From: Caballeronia sp. NK8
GTDB taxonomy: Bacteria; Pseudomonadota; Gammaproteobacteria; Burkholderiales; Burkholderiaceae
DNA: 64,000 bases
Direction of reading: 5' to 3'
Assembly: GCF_018408855.1 (NCBI RefSeq)
Contig: NZ_AP024328.1
Coordinates: 186,001 to 250,000, forward strand
Shown here: positions 18,262 through 27,452 of the stretch, in pieces
Position numbering within the stretch: position 1 is the stretch's first letter
How the letters are laid out: every line of letters begins with the position of its first letter
The notes under the pieces: generated by a model
Database searches by the model: none
Told to the model about the DNA's origin: nothing
What the model saw: only the letters and a program-made list of their open reading frames with translations
Translations under genes and position numbers: made by a program

Positions 18262-18314
18262 TGCTTGCCTCCGTCTCATGCGTTCAATTGGGCATCTTTC
18301 ATACAATGAACCGT

Positions 18315-18330
18315 TCGAAATCGATTTCGA
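18315..18330. promoter_or_regulatory. LacI-family operator, site 1
   Basis: TCGAAATCGATTTCGA is a perfect 16-bp palindrome with the central CG expected of LacI-family operators. It lies 54 bp before the dehydrogenase start at 18261 and recurs near-identically at 19942, 20156 and 22690. Confidence 0.75.
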
Positions 18331-18773
18331 TTTTGACGAAGCATAACATGAACGAGTTCCGCGCGCGCAAGCGGGAGGCAAGAGGGTATTAGCTCAATGG
18401 AGATGAAAAGGGACAGCTACTGAATCGCAGTCGCCGCGCCCCCAAAGGCAGAGCAGATGGGAAGTAATGCGCAGGCAACTGCTCAATAGTTCAGGAAATC
18501 ATCGCATTAAAGGATCTTCGCGGCGGGGATAGACGCTTGAGCAGGTCATCTACTTGAGTTCACCACGCCGTGCTTTTCGGTGAGGCTGGTCGTTGCTTTT
18601 GCGACACGCGCGTTCATCATCGCGAACGAGTAGACGAATGGAAAAGCTGCGCACCGCAGACTGCGCGGAAGTCGATATACCGTAAGGTGGACTGCAACGA
18701 CGGCTCAGCATTACGACGGCGTACCGATTCAACTCGGACGAGCGCGCAGGTCGGGGAGCAGTGTTCCACCTTT
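18331..18773. other. intergenic, no gene seen
   Basis: A 60-codon Arg-rich minus-strand frame is the longest reading and has no motif. The region separates the dehydrogenase promoter from the end of the LacI-family gene. Confidence 0.4.
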
Positions 18774-19837
18774 TTAAGCCCGCAACGCGCGTGGCCGCCT
18801 GGGCGTGCTTGTATCGCCGCGCGCGGGAATTCGGCGCGGGCCATCGGAAGCTCGGATCATCAACTCAGGCTCCCAGATTTCCTGGAGCGAATGCGGTGAC
18901 GCCCCTTCGAGCCGTTGAAGCAACATTTCCGCCATCCGCTTTCCGGCTCGATGCGTCTCGGCTGAGAAGGTGGTCAGTGCGGGTTGGACATAGCGCCCGA
19001 TCGGATGATTATCGCCGCCGATCACGCCTACGTCGTGCCCGGGGGCCCTCCCGGTCTCCGCGATCCCCGAAGCACCCCGAGTGCGATTAGATCGTGACCG
19101 CACACGATCGCGGTGGGCGGGTCGGCCAATTGCAGCAGACGGCGTGCGGCCTGGGCGCCGCCTTCTTCCGATATATCCGCCTCGATACAAAGCGATTGGT
19201 CAAACTCAATTCCAGCTGCCCGCAAGGCCTCTGAATAGCCCAATCTCTCGAGGTGGCTAAACATAAGGTACTCCGGAGCATGGACTAATGCGATTCGGCG
19301 ATGCCCCAGCGCGATGAATCTCCCGCAGCCGGTGCGCCCAACGACCTGATGATCTATGTCGACAAACGGAAACGCATCCGATGTCTCACTTCGGCCAAAA
19401 GCGACGAATGGAATGTCGCGCTCGAGCAGATACGCGATGCGTTCGTCCTGCCGACGGGTGCGTCCGAAGAGTATTGCGTCCACACGCTGCCGTTCGATAA
19501 GCCGCTTGAACAGGTCGAGTTCCGTCTCCACGCTACGCCCGGATGCAACGATCACCTGAAGACCGCTGTTTTCCATCGCGTCGTTCACACCCATCAGCAT
19601 GTCCAAGAAGAAAGGGTGAGCAAAGGATGTCTGCGGCGGCGAGACCACGAACGCGACCGTGTCGGCCGTTTGGCGGCGTAAGCGACGCGCGGCCGGGTCG
19701 GGGCAGAAGCTATAGCGCTCGGCGGCCTCCAGAACCCGCTTGCGCGTTGCCGCACTCACGTCTTCGCGGCCATTTAGCGCCTTCGAGACGGTGCTAACGG
19801 ACAGCTTTAGCTTCGCTGCGAACTCTTGGATGTTCAT
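18774..19837 (-). pseudogene. LacI-family transcriptional regulator, one frameshift
   Basis: Start at ATG 19837: MNIQEFAAKLKLSVSTVSKA is the helix-turn-helix and hinge start, with LNGREDVSAATRKRVLEAAE after it. The sugar-binding-protein-like core includes FAHPFFLDMLMGVNDAMENS, ERQRVDAILFGRTR and GHRRIALVHAPE. At about 19068 a lost base shifts the frame into a stop at 19028. The proper tail, GIAETGRAPGHDVGVIGGDN, SAETHRAGKRMAEMLLQRLE, WEPELMIRASDGP, is open in the neighbouring frame to 18774. The DNA-binding domain is intact, but the truncated product lacks the last third of the effector domain. Putative operators flank its own promoter. Confidence 0.85.
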
Positions 19838-19941
19838 ATGGGCTGCGCTCTTCCATGTCTGCTTCGTCGAGGCGTCGAAAACGATTTTTGGCATTTTACC
19901 CTTTCTGAGACCACAGCGTGCGGGTTAACGTTCTGTTTTAA

Positions 19942-19953
19942 GAAATCGATTTC
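19942..19953. promoter_or_regulatory. LacI-family operator, site 2 (autoregulatory)
   Basis: GAAATCGATTTC, the 12-bp core of the same palindrome, lies 105 bp upstream of the LacI-family start at 19837, where self-repression would be expected. Confidence 0.65.
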
Positions 19954-20091
19954 GGCCAGTGTTTTCGTCGACAGCGGGTCGGTGTTTACCCGCCTCGAAC
20001 GTCGTCTAACTAGTCGTCGAGCCTCGGCGTGACCGGGCCAGAAACCCTGTCTGCCTTACCTCTGCAAGACGCAAGAGACCAGATCACAGAC

Positions 20092-20105
20092 TAAAACGAT
20101 TTCGG
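20092..20105. promoter_or_regulatory. weaker LacI-family site, site 3a
   Basis: TAAAACGATTTCGG matches one half of the operator fully and the other partly. It lies about 60 bp before the strong site at 20156-20171, a spacing compatible with paired binding. Confidence 0.4.
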
Positions 20106-20155
20106 AACGAAACAGTCGATGCTTGAACTTTTCGTGACCGGGTGCTAACTTGTAT

Positions 20156-20171
20156 TCGAAATCGTTTTCGA
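20156..20171. promoter_or_regulatory. LacI-family operator, site 3b
   Basis: TCGAAATCGTTTTCGA differs from the perfect palindrome at one base. It precedes the RidA-family start at 20217 by 45 bp and probably controls the RidA-MFS-flavin reductase genes. The intergenic space between the LacI gene and this gene is shared by both divergent units. Confidence 0.7.
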
Positions 20172-20216
20172 CAAACGATGGCGGCGCGGCAAATCCATGC
20201 CGAACATGTTTATTCC

Positions 20217-20621
20217 ATGGTGAACACCTTGATCGAATATATCGTCACACCCAACGCACCTCTGCCGCGCGGACACTACGCTCAGGCTACCAAGGCCAAT
20301 GGTCTTGTCTTCGTGTCCGGACAGTTGCCACTCAAGAATCAGGACGGCGTTGCTTTACCTGAAGGACTCGACGCACAGGTTCATCAGGCGTTGTCCAACA
20401 TGCGCGAGGTTCTGCTTGCGGCAGGAAGCGATGTGGACAAACTGCTGAGCGTACAGATCTATGTGTCCGATATCGAAAACTGGCCGCGGGTGAACGAACT
20501 CTATCGCGCCTTCATCGGCGAAAACGCACCCGCTCGCACAGTCGTGCCGTGCGGCTATTTGCACTATGGCGCGCAAATCGAAATTAGCGCCATCGCCCTT
20601 TCTGGCGCGCCGATTCAATAA
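20217..20621 (+). CDS. RidA-family protein
   Basis: Starting at ATG 20217 (MVNTLIEYIVTPNAPLPRGH), downstream of the operator, it gives 134 residues, the usual size. YAQATKANGLVFVSGQLPL, VHQALSNMREVLLAAGS, VDKLLSVQIYVSDIENWPRV and ENAPARTVVP (with the conserved Arg of deaminating members), then IEISAIA, are family landmarks. RidA proteins hydrolyse reactive enamine/imine intermediates or act in specialised catabolic operons. As first gene of the regulon it suggests a nitrogen-containing or carbonyl substrate. RBS is weak. Confidence 0.85.
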   Translation: MVNTLIEYIVTPNAPLPRGHYAQATKANGLVFVSGQLPLKNQDGVALPEGLDAQVHQALSNMREVLLAAGSDVDKLLSVQIYVSDIENWPRVNELYRAFIGENAPARTVVPCGYLHYGAQIEISAIALSGAPIQ

Positions 20622-20686
20622 GAAAAACGCTGGCGCGACAAGAGCGCATGGAACACACATCCACGGAGTTCAGTGAGGAGAGAATC

Positions 20687-21991
20687 ATGCAGGCGCTTAA
20701 CTGGTACAAGGAAGCGGCTCCGGCCGAGCGGCGTACGTTTTGGGGATGCTTTTGCGGCTGGACACTGGACAGCTTTGACAATCAGGTGCTGTCGTTTTTG
20801 TTGCCCGCGCTTATGGCAGCGTGGCACTTCTCGAAAACCGAAGCGGGGCTTATCGCCACCTCATCTTTGCTCGCAGCCGCCGTTGGTGGATGGATCTCGG
20901 GCATCCTGAGCGATCGTCACGGTCGCGTGCGGGTGTTGACGGGCTCGATTATCTGGTTCACAGCGTTCAGCGTCGCTGCAGGATTCACAACTTCATATCA
21001 CCAGTTACTCATCGTGCGTGCACTGCAGGGGCTGGGGTTCGGTGCGGAATGGGCCGTCGGTGCCGCCTTGATGGCGGAGGTCATTAACCCGATCCACCGA
21101 GGTAAGGCACTTGGGCTCGTGCAGAGCGGCTTCTCTGTCGGCTGGGCACTCGCTGCTGTCATCACGGGGTTGCTGCTCGCATATCTTCCTGCTTCGATCG
21201 CATGGCGTTCGGCGTTTTGGGTCGGTGTTGTGCCGGCGCTCGTTGTGCTGCTGATCCGCCGATACATACCCGAGCCCGAAGTGTTCCGCGAGATGAAGAA
21301 GGCTACGGGCGGTGCCGTTGTGGCAACGTGGCGTTCGTCTTTTCGCCGAGATGTGCGACGGTGGAGTCTGCTCGCAGCGCTGCTCGTCACTGGACTCCAG
21401 GCCAGCAGTTACGCGATCATGATCTGGCTTCCGACGATGCTCATTCAGGTCCGGCACTTGCCGGTGTCGAGTGTTGCAATGATGGCGACGATGATGAGCG
21501 TCGGCTCGTTCATCGGCCAGGTCGGTTTCGCTTACCTCAACGACTCATTCGGCCGCCGCTTCACCGCAATCGCCTTTTGCATCTTTTCCGCGTCGATCAC
21601 AGCCTGCTACCTCTTCGTCCCGATGGATCCGTGGATGCTCGCGCTGCTGGGCTTTCCGGTGGGCATGGGCATCAACGGTGCCTTTGCCGGAATCGGGCCG
21701 ATGCTCTCGGAACTGTTCCCCACGGAGATCCGCACCACCTGCATGGGATTTTCTTACAACGTCGGCAAGTCGGTCGGCGCCATGAGCGTCGCTTTGGTCG
21801 GAGCCGTTGCCGAGCGCATGGGCATGGTTGGATCGATCGCGCTTTTTAGCTTCGTTGGCTACTTCTGCGCGCTGCTTGCGTTGACGTTCCTGCCCGAAAC
21901 ACGCGGGCGGGACCTTTCCAACGTCGTCGCTGACAACGAATCCTTGGAACAAGCAGACTTGCTCGAGCAGGTCAGCGCCACGCGCAGATGA
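20687..21991 (+). CDS. MFS transporter, aromatic-acid/H+ symporter type
   Basis: ATG 20687 is preceded by AGGAGAG. The 434 residues form about twelve membrane spans. Between TM2 and TM3 the MFS signature GILSDRHGRVRVLTG is present; LQGLGFGAEWAVGAALMAE and SGFSVGWALAAV mark TM4-5; the second half repeats the theme with FAYLNDSFGRRFTAIAF. FFDSFD-like N-terminal sequence TLDSFDNQVLSFLLPAL matches carboxylate/aromatic acid symporters. It probably imports the substrate of the catabolic genes behind it, as a proton symporter in the inner membrane. It follows RidA by 65 bp. No frameshift. Confidence 0.87.
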   Translation: MQALNWYKEAAPAERRTFWGCFCGWTLDSFDNQVLSFLLPALMAAWHFSKTEAGLIATSSLLAAAVGGWISGILSDRHGRVRVLTGSIIWFTAFSVAAGFTTSYHQLLIVRALQGLGFGAEWAVGAALMAEVINPIHRGKALGLVQSGFSVGWALAAVITGLLLAYLPASIAWRSAFWVGVVPALVVLLIRRYIPEPEVFREMKKATGGAVVATWRSSFRRDVRRWSLLAALLVTGLQASSYAIMIWLPTMLIQVRHLPVSSVAMMATMMSVGSFIGQVGFAYLNDSFGRRFTAIAFCIFSASITACYLFVPMDPWMLALLGFPVGMGINGAFAGIGPMLSELFPTEIRTTCMGFSYNVGKSVGAMSVALVGAVAERMGMVGSIALFSFVGYFCALLALTFLPETRGRDLSNVVADNESLEQADLLEQVSATRR

Positions 21992-22030
21992 ACGTCTGAC
22001 CCAATAGACGTCGGAAACATGGAGACACGT

Positions 22031-22654
22031 ATGAGCAGTGAATCGGGGGTCGAATTTTACGATCCCGCCGAGGGGCATGGCCTGCCGCATGACCCCTTCA
22101 AGGCGATTGTCGCGCCTCGCCTGATCGGCTGGGTGTCGACGCGTTCGCCGCAGGGACAGCCGAACCTTGCGCCGTACAGTTTCTTCGGTGCATTTGCGAG
22201 TTCGCCGCCCATCATCGGCTTCGCGAGCGAAGGGCGGAAAGACAGTTTGCGCAATATCGAGGCAACGCGTGAATTCGTGTGGAACCTCGCGACCCGGCCA
22301 CTTGCGGAGCAGATGAACCTGACCTCCGCCACCGTTGGGCCGGAAATCGATGAATTCCAGCTGACGGGGCTCACGCCTGCGGAGGGTCGGAATGTGTCGG
22401 TGCCGCGGGTAGGTGAATCGCCAGCGGCGCTTGAGTGCCGATTGTTGCAGGTTATACACCTTCTTGATCTGCACGGGAGCCCGACCGACAGCTGGCTTGT
22501 ACTTGGTCAGGTCGTGGGCGTGCACATTCAGAAGGCTTATCTGAAAGACGGTTTGTTCGATACGCGTGCCGCGCAGCCGATTATGCGGGCTGGCTATCGA
22601 GCGGACTACGCGCAGATCGGCGAGATGTTCGAGATGTATCGGCCGGTAATATGA
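22031..22654 (+). CDS. flavin reductase-like (FMN-binding split barrel) protein
   Basis: 207 residues from ATG 22031, with GGAG six bases upstream. DPFKAIVAPRLIGWVSTRSP, NLAPYSFFGAFASSPPIIGF and EFVWNLATRPLAEQMNLTSA are typical of PF01613 proteins that bind FMN. DESQ-like insertions and the C-terminal dimerisation sequence GYRADYAQIGEMFEM are also usual. Some relatives supply reduced flavin to a monooxygenase; none is encoded nearby, so it may itself be the oxidoreductase. It sits between the permease and the acyl-CoA dehydrogenase, and operator site 4 lies just downstream. Confidence 0.82.
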   Translation: MSSESGVEFYDPAEGHGLPHDPFKAIVAPRLIGWVSTRSPQGQPNLAPYSFFGAFASSPPIIGFASEGRKDSLRNIEATREFVWNLATRPLAEQMNLTSATVGPEIDEFQLTGLTPAEGRNVSVPRVGESPAALECRLLQVIHLLDLHGSPTDSWLVLGQVVGVHIQKAYLKDGLFDTRAAQPIMRAGYRADYAQIGEMFEMYRPVI

Positions 22655-22689
22655 GCGATTCCTACAAGTTCGAGAACATGCGCCTTGGA

Positions 22690-22705
22690 ACGAAAACGAT
22701 TTCGA
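22690..22705. promoter_or_regulatory. LacI-family operator, site 4
   Basis: ACGAAAACGATTTCGA is the inverse form of site 3b with one end change. It lies 13 bp before the acyl-CoA dehydrogenase start, where bound repressor would block transcription or initiation of the second half of the cluster. Confidence 0.65.
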
Positions 22706-22718
22706 CAGTGAGATTGAA

Positions 22719-23879
22719 ATGACTCAAATCGACAACGAAGTATCGATGATCCGCGAAACTGCCCGCCGCTTCGTGCGCAACCGGCTTGTTCCGCTTGAAC
22801 AGCAAATTGAGACGGACGATGACGTAAGTCACGAGTTGCTTGCCCAACTGCGATCCGAAGTCGCGGCCCTCGGCCTGTACGGGTTTAACCTTCCAGAGAG
22901 TATCGGTGGCCCCGGGCTATCGGCTGCAGCAAAAGTGGCCATTCTCGAGGAGCTCACATACACGTCTGTCCCGTTGAGCGAGGTGTTCGGCCATCTGCCG
23001 CTTCAACTGTCTCAGGCGAACGACCGTCAACGCGCCGAGCTGTTGCCCGAGATCCTCGCCGGCCGAAAGATTGTCACGTATGCGCTGACGGAGCCTAACG
23101 CCGGCTCAGATCTCGGTGGCCTGCGCACGCGTGCAGAACGGGCGTCGGGCGGATGGGTACTCAACGGAAGCAAACATTTCATTTCTCACGCGGAGACGGC
23201 CGACTACATCATCGTGCTTGCCGTAACCGATGCAGGCGCATCCCTCAAGGGTAAGCTCAGTACTTTCATCGTCCGCAAGGGAAATCCGGGTGTAGTCGGC
23301 ATGACGCGCTACCGCAAGATGGGATGGCGAGGCTACCACCTCAATGGTTTCACGCTCGAAAACTGCTTCGTTCCCGAGGAGGACTTGCTGGGCGAGGTCA
23401 ATGCGGGCTTCCTCGGCATGATGCAGTCGATCAACCAGGATCGCTTATTGTCGGCGAGCCGTTCGCTTGGTCTTTCGGCACGGGCCCAGACGATGGCCTG
23501 TGAGTATGCGCAAGAGCGCAAGGCATTCGGCGCGCAGCTTTCCCAACATCAGGCAATCCAGTTCATGGTTGCTGATAACGATGTGGAAATCGAAGCGGCA
23601 CGCATGCTGATTGGCGCGGCGGCGCAGATGATCGAAGACGCCGATCCGCGCGCACATGTCGCTGCATGCCGCGCGAAGCTTTATGCGAGCGAGATGGGTT
23701 GCCGCGTGACCGATCGCGTGCTCCAGATCTTTGGCGGCATGGGTTACATGACAGAACTGCCTATTGAACGTTTTTACCGCGACGCGCGTGCATTCCGCAT
23801 TGGTGAAGGTACGTCAGAGATGCAACGCATCCAGATTGCGCGTGCTGCCTTCGCATCGGGAGGTCATCATGGCCTTTGA
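22719..23879 (+). CDS. acyl-CoA dehydrogenase
   Basis: 386 residues, full length and intact. It has an N-terminal helical domain (MIRETARRFVRNRLVPLEQQ), the FAD-binding beta domain with ALTEPNAGSDLGGLRTRAE and WVLNGSKHFISHA, and the C-terminal domain with QERKAFGAQLSQHQAIQFM, DRVLQIFGGMGYMTELPIER and FRIGEGTSEMQRIQIAR. The residue at the Glu376-like position is the Glu of IGEGTSE. It oxidises an acyl-CoA to the 2-enoyl-CoA and passes electrons to ETF, whose two subunit genes follow. It overlaps the CoA ligase start by 11 bp, so the genes are co-translated. Confidence 0.92.
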   Translation: MTQIDNEVSMIRETARRFVRNRLVPLEQQIETDDDVSHELLAQLRSEVAALGLYGFNLPESIGGPGLSAAAKVAILEELTYTSVPLSEVFGHLPLQLSQANDRQRAELLPEILAGRKIVTYALTEPNAGSDLGGLRTRAERASGGWVLNGSKHFISHAETADYIIVLAVTDAGASLKGKLSTFIVRKGNPGVVGMTRYRKMGWRGYHLNGFTLENCFVPEEDLLGEVNAGFLGMMQSINQDRLLSASRSLGLSARAQTMACEYAQERKAFGAQLSQHQAIQFMVADNDVEIEAARMLIGAAAQMIEDADPRAHVAACRAKLYASEMGCRVTDRVLQIFGGMGYMTELPIERFYRDARAFRIGEGTSEMQRIQIARAAFASGGHHGL

Positions 23880-25401
23880 CCTGCTCGACGCGGGAAACCT
23901 CGAACTGCCCGCTCTGCATCACGGAGTGCATAGTTATACGCGCGGCGATCTGGGACTTGCGGGGCGGCGTGCCGCGTCATTTCTTCATGAACTCGGTGTA
24001 AGACGAGGCGACACCTTCGCGGTGTGGCTTCCCGATGGCGCTGTATGGATGCAACTCTTCTTCGGCGCAGCTCAACTTGGCGCTCTGATGGTGCCAGTGA
24101 GCACCCGCTTCCGAAAGCAGGAAGCGCTGCATGTCGTGAAAACATCGAAGGCGCGTGTTCTCTTCGTGCCAAAGCGTTTTCTCGATTTTGACTACGCCGG
24201 CTCGGCGCGCGAGATCGACGCTTCGTGCGAGGCGTTGAGCCATGTCGTCGAAATCGAACGATTCGACGGTCTCGCATGGAGCGAGCGCGAACCTTACCCA
24301 CATTGGGACGGGCGTGATACCGATCTTCTCTGCACTTTTATGACCTCGGGCACGACGGGGCAACCGAAGCTCGCGGCACACACGGCGGGCGGAATTGCTC
24401 GTCATGCGCGCAATGTCGGTTCTTACAACGATATGCGAACGAACGACGTAGTGCTCTGCGCGCTGCCTCTTTATGGCGTGCTTGGTTTCGTGCAGGCTAT
24501 CGCGGCCCTCGCATCGGGCGCTGCGTGCGTGTTACTGCCCGTGTTTAAAGCGGACGCTGCAGCGGCGGCTATCGAACGGCATCGCGTCACGCATTTCTTC
24601 GGTTCGGACGCCATGTTCGACATGGTGCTCAACGCTGGAGACTACTCCCTTGCTACCTGGCGCCGCGGCGCATTCCCGGAATATGCAGGCCTTGGTCGCA
24701 GTGTCATCGCCAAGGCGTGGGACGCTTGGGGGGTTCGACTGACAGGTTTGTACGGCATGTCCGAATGTTTCGCGATGGCGGCGATGCGCGACCCGCAAGG
24801 CGACGCGGGAGCAGCGGGGGACGCCCGGAGGCAGACCGATCTCGCCCGAGATCGCCTTCCGAATTGCCGACCCGGAGAGCGGAGAGACGCTTGCAGACCG
24901 TCAACAGGGCGAACTGCAACTGCGCGGCTACAACATTATGGCAGGTTACCTCAACAATCCCGCTGCAACGGCGGCAACCTTCACCGCGGACGGCTGGTTC
25001 AAGACGGGCGATTTAGCCTACGCCGATGGTGGCTCTTTCCGCTATGTCGGCCGCATTAGGGACAGTCTGCGCCTGCGAGGCTACCTGGTTGATCCGTCGA
25101 AATCGAGTCCTTCCTCACGCAGCATTCCGGCGTAGAGGCGGCCCAGGTCGTCGGCGTACACGTCGAAGGAGAAGGGGACGTCGCGGTCGCATTCATTCGC
25201 GCGTCCACGACACCCGAAACTGAGGAGGCGTTGCTTGCCTGGTGCAAGCAAGGCATCGCCGGTTTCAAGGTGCCTCGCCGCATCATCGCAGTTGAGGCGT
25301 TTCCGCAAAAGGAAGGTCCTAACGGCGTCAAAATCCTGAGAAACGAGTTGCGTGAAATGGCCGGACGTTGTCTCGGTATTGCGCAGCCGGCATCGGTATG
25401 A
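23869..25401 (+). pseudogene. AMP-forming acyl-CoA synthetase, two frameshifts
   Basis: Begins MAFDLLDAGNLELPALHHGV within the end of the dehydrogenase gene. The adenylation domain shows the P-loop TFMTSGTTGQPKLAAHT and TGLYGMSECFAMA. Near 24815 the frame shifts; LQLRGYNIMAGYLNNPAATA, DGWFKTGDLAYADGG and YVGRIRDSLRLRGYLVDP follow in a second frame. Near 25099 a lost G shifts again; QHSGVEAAQVVGVHVEGEGD and GFKVPRRIIAVEAFP, then the Lys-containing C-terminal loop, follow to TGA 25399-25401. Intact, it would make about 510 residues and activate the pathway carboxylic acid with CoA and ATP. Confidence 0.87.
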
Positions 25402-25418
25402 CATGGGAGATTCGACAA

Positions 25419-26213
25419 ATGAAGCAAGCTGACATTCGCTCCGACATTGCGTGGGCGACACCAAAGAAGGTAGTTATTCACGGTCTCGATTTGTGCGACG
25501 ACATTGTTGGGAAGATTGACTTTGGCCAAATGGCGTTCTTGCAATTATTCGCGCGCCTGCCGCAGGAGCGTGAGCTACGCATGTTCAACGCGATGATGGT
25601 CATTCTTGTCGAGCATGGCATCACGCCTTCGTCACTCGCCACTCGCATGACGTATGCGGGCGCGCCGGAAGCCGTTCAGGCGGCCGTGGCTGCAGGTTTG
25701 CTTGGTCTCGGCTCGGTTTTCGTGGGTTCGCTTGATAACGCTGCCCGACTATTGCAAGAGTCGATTCCCAACCCGGAGAATGCGCCCGACATCGATGCAC
25801 TCGCCCGCCTGATTGTCGAGAGCTACCGTGAACGCAAGGAGATTTTGCCGGGAATCGGGCATCCGTTTCACAAGCCGATTGACCCGCGCGCGCCGGCGCT
25901 CTTCAAAGTCGCTAAAGAGACCGGCTACGATGGCCCCTACATCCGCCTCATGACTGCGATCGGCACAGAGGCGGAACACAAGCTTGCTCGCGCGCTGCCG
26001 GTGAATGTCACGGGCGCGATGGCGGCGGTGGCGTCTGAAATGGGCATTCCGTGGCGCATCTGCCGTGGGTTGGCCGTTGCAGCTCGCGCGGTTGGCTTGG
26101 TCGGTCACGTACTTGAAGAGATGCGGCAGCCATTCGCGACCGCCCTATACCTTCGTACGGAGCACGAAGCGAGCGCACATCTGATCCCAACGCAAGACCG
26201 AGAACAATCGTGA
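25419..26213 (+). CDS. citryl-CoA-lyase-like (citrate synthase superfamily)
   Basis: 264 residues; the ATG at 25419 has GGAG eight bases upstream, while ATG 25398 overlaps the ligase stop and is an alternative. The sequence has small-citrate-synthase landmarks: VVIHGLDLCDDIVGKIDFGQ, FNAMMVILVEHGITPSSLAT, LLGLGSVFVG, LPGIGHPFHKPIDPRA (the GxGH catalytic His) and PVNVTGAMAAVASEMGIPWR. Such stand-alone proteins lack part of the large domain and are annotated as citryl-CoA lyases; they cleave a 3-hydroxy-3-carboxyacyl-CoA to acetyl-CoA and an oxo acid. This is the most distinctive enzyme of the cluster and is intact. Confidence 0.83.
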   Translation: MKQADIRSDIAWATPKKVVIHGLDLCDDIVGKIDFGQMAFLQLFARLPQERELRMFNAMMVILVEHGITPSSLATRMTYAGAPEAVQAAVAAGLLGLGSVFVGSLDNAARLLQESIPNPENAPDIDALARLIVESYRERKEILPGIGHPFHKPIDPRAPALFKVAKETGYDGPYIRLMTAIGTEAEHKLARALPVNVTGAMAAVASEMGIPWRICRGLAVAARAVGLVGHVLEEMRQPFATALYLRTEHEASAHLIPTQDREQS

Positions 26214-26647
26214 GTGCGCCGCTGCCAAACGCCTTTCGCTTCTGGACCGAAGAGAAGCTAAGGAATGCGGATACCGACCAATTCCGGCATGTCAACAATG
26301 CGGTGATCGCAACGTTCTTCGAAGCGGCGCGGATGGAGATCTTCTCACCGCCGCAGATTCGTTCACTGATGGATGGCGCGAATCTCGCAGTTGTCAGACT
26401 ACTAATCGAATTTCGCACGGAGTTGCATTTTCCCGGCCACGTTGGCGTCGGAAGCGCGGTCATCGAAGTGGGAAATACATCGTTCAGAGTGCGGCAGAGC
26501 ATGTTCGATGACCATGACGAGACGCTTTGCGCTACGGCGGAAGCGGTTTGTGTCCTTGTACACGGTGAGACCGGACGTCCGCATCCGATTGCACCCGAAC
26601 TTCGGGCATATCTTTCCAAGGACGCCGAGAAGGAGACTTACTCATGA
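26210..26647 (+). CDS. hotdog-fold acyl-CoA thioesterase
   Basis: 145 residues, GTG start in the GTGA overlapping the upstream stop. FRHVNNAVIATFFEAARMEI is the central hotdog helix with the Asp/Asn motif (DTDQFRHVNN) of 4-hydroxybenzoyl-CoA thioesterase relatives. IEFRTELHFPGHVGVGSAVI and VRQSMFDDHDETLCATAEAV form the sheet. It probably releases CoA from an intermediate or clears dead-end esters. It overlaps the next gene start at 26644. No frameshift. Confidence 0.82.
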   Translation: MSAPLPNAFRFWTEEKLRNADTDQFRHVNNAVIATFFEAARMEIFSPPQIRSLMDGANLAVVRLLIEFRTELHFPGHVGVGSAVIEVGNTSFRVRQSMFDDHDETLCATAEAVCVLVHGETGRPHPIAPELRAYLSKDAEKETYS

Positions 26648-27452
26648 CGACAGGCACGGTTATGTATGAGCGGCTCGGAGATATCGCGCTCGTGACGCTG
26701 AATGATCCGAGCCGCCGCAATGCGCTGTCCCGCGAGATCGTCCGTGGCGTGTCAGCCGCTTTGGACCGGGCGCTGGAGGACGGCGCTCGCGCGGTCGCTA
26801 TCGCCGCAAACGGGCCCGCGTTTTGTGCCGGCGCAAACATCGACGATCTCCGTTCTGGATGGATGGAAAGTCCGCCGCCCGACGAAGATCCCGCACTGAT
26901 GTTTAAGCGCATTGCAGAGTTCGAGCGACCGGTCATTGCGGCGGGTTCACGGCCCGGCAATAGGGGGTGGCATGGAACTCACCCTCGCCTGCGATCTGGT
27001 TGTCGCAAGCACCACCGCATGGCTGTCGATGCCTGAATTGGGGCACGGTGTCATTCCGAACACTGGCGTCGCGCTGTTGTCCGCGGATCGTCGGATTGCG
27101 CCGCGCATTTGATCTCATCCTGACGCGCAGACGTGTTCCGATCGAGGAAGCGCTGGAACTCGGCCTGGTGAACTGCGTGGTTTCTTCCGAGGAACTGAGC
27201 GACAGCGTTCTGTCTTTGGCGCATCAGGTGGTTGACACTGTGCCGCCCGGCGCGTTGAGAGCGGCCAAGCTCAACCTTTGCGCACACGCGGGGATAGATT
27301 GGGAGCGCGTCGTGAGCTCGCCACGAGATGTGCCGAAAGAAGAGTGGCAGGAAGGGCTCGATGCCTTCACTCAGAAGCGGAACCCCAACTACGCACGCTT
27401 TTGGAGCTTGAGGTGCAACGCTGTGCTATGCATTGAAGGGAGATCAAAGTGA
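26644..27452 (+). pseudogene. enoyl-CoA hydratase/isomerase, two frameshifts
   Basis: MTTGTVMYERLGDIALVTLN, DPSRRNALSREIV and AIAANGPAFCAGANIDDLRS give the crotonase N-terminal half. An extra G near 26944 shifts the frame; AVHGPAIGGGMELTLACDLV, with the oxyanion-hole Gly-Gly-Gly, and WLSMPELGHGVIPNTG follow. A lost base near 27092 shifts again to VGLRRAFDLILTRRRVPIEE, ALELGLVNCVV and EGLDAFTQKRNPNYARFW. The reading continues to 27452, overlapping etfB, although the original stop was probably earlier. Intact, it would hydrate the enoyl-CoA made by the acyl-CoA dehydrogenase. Confidence 0.87.
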
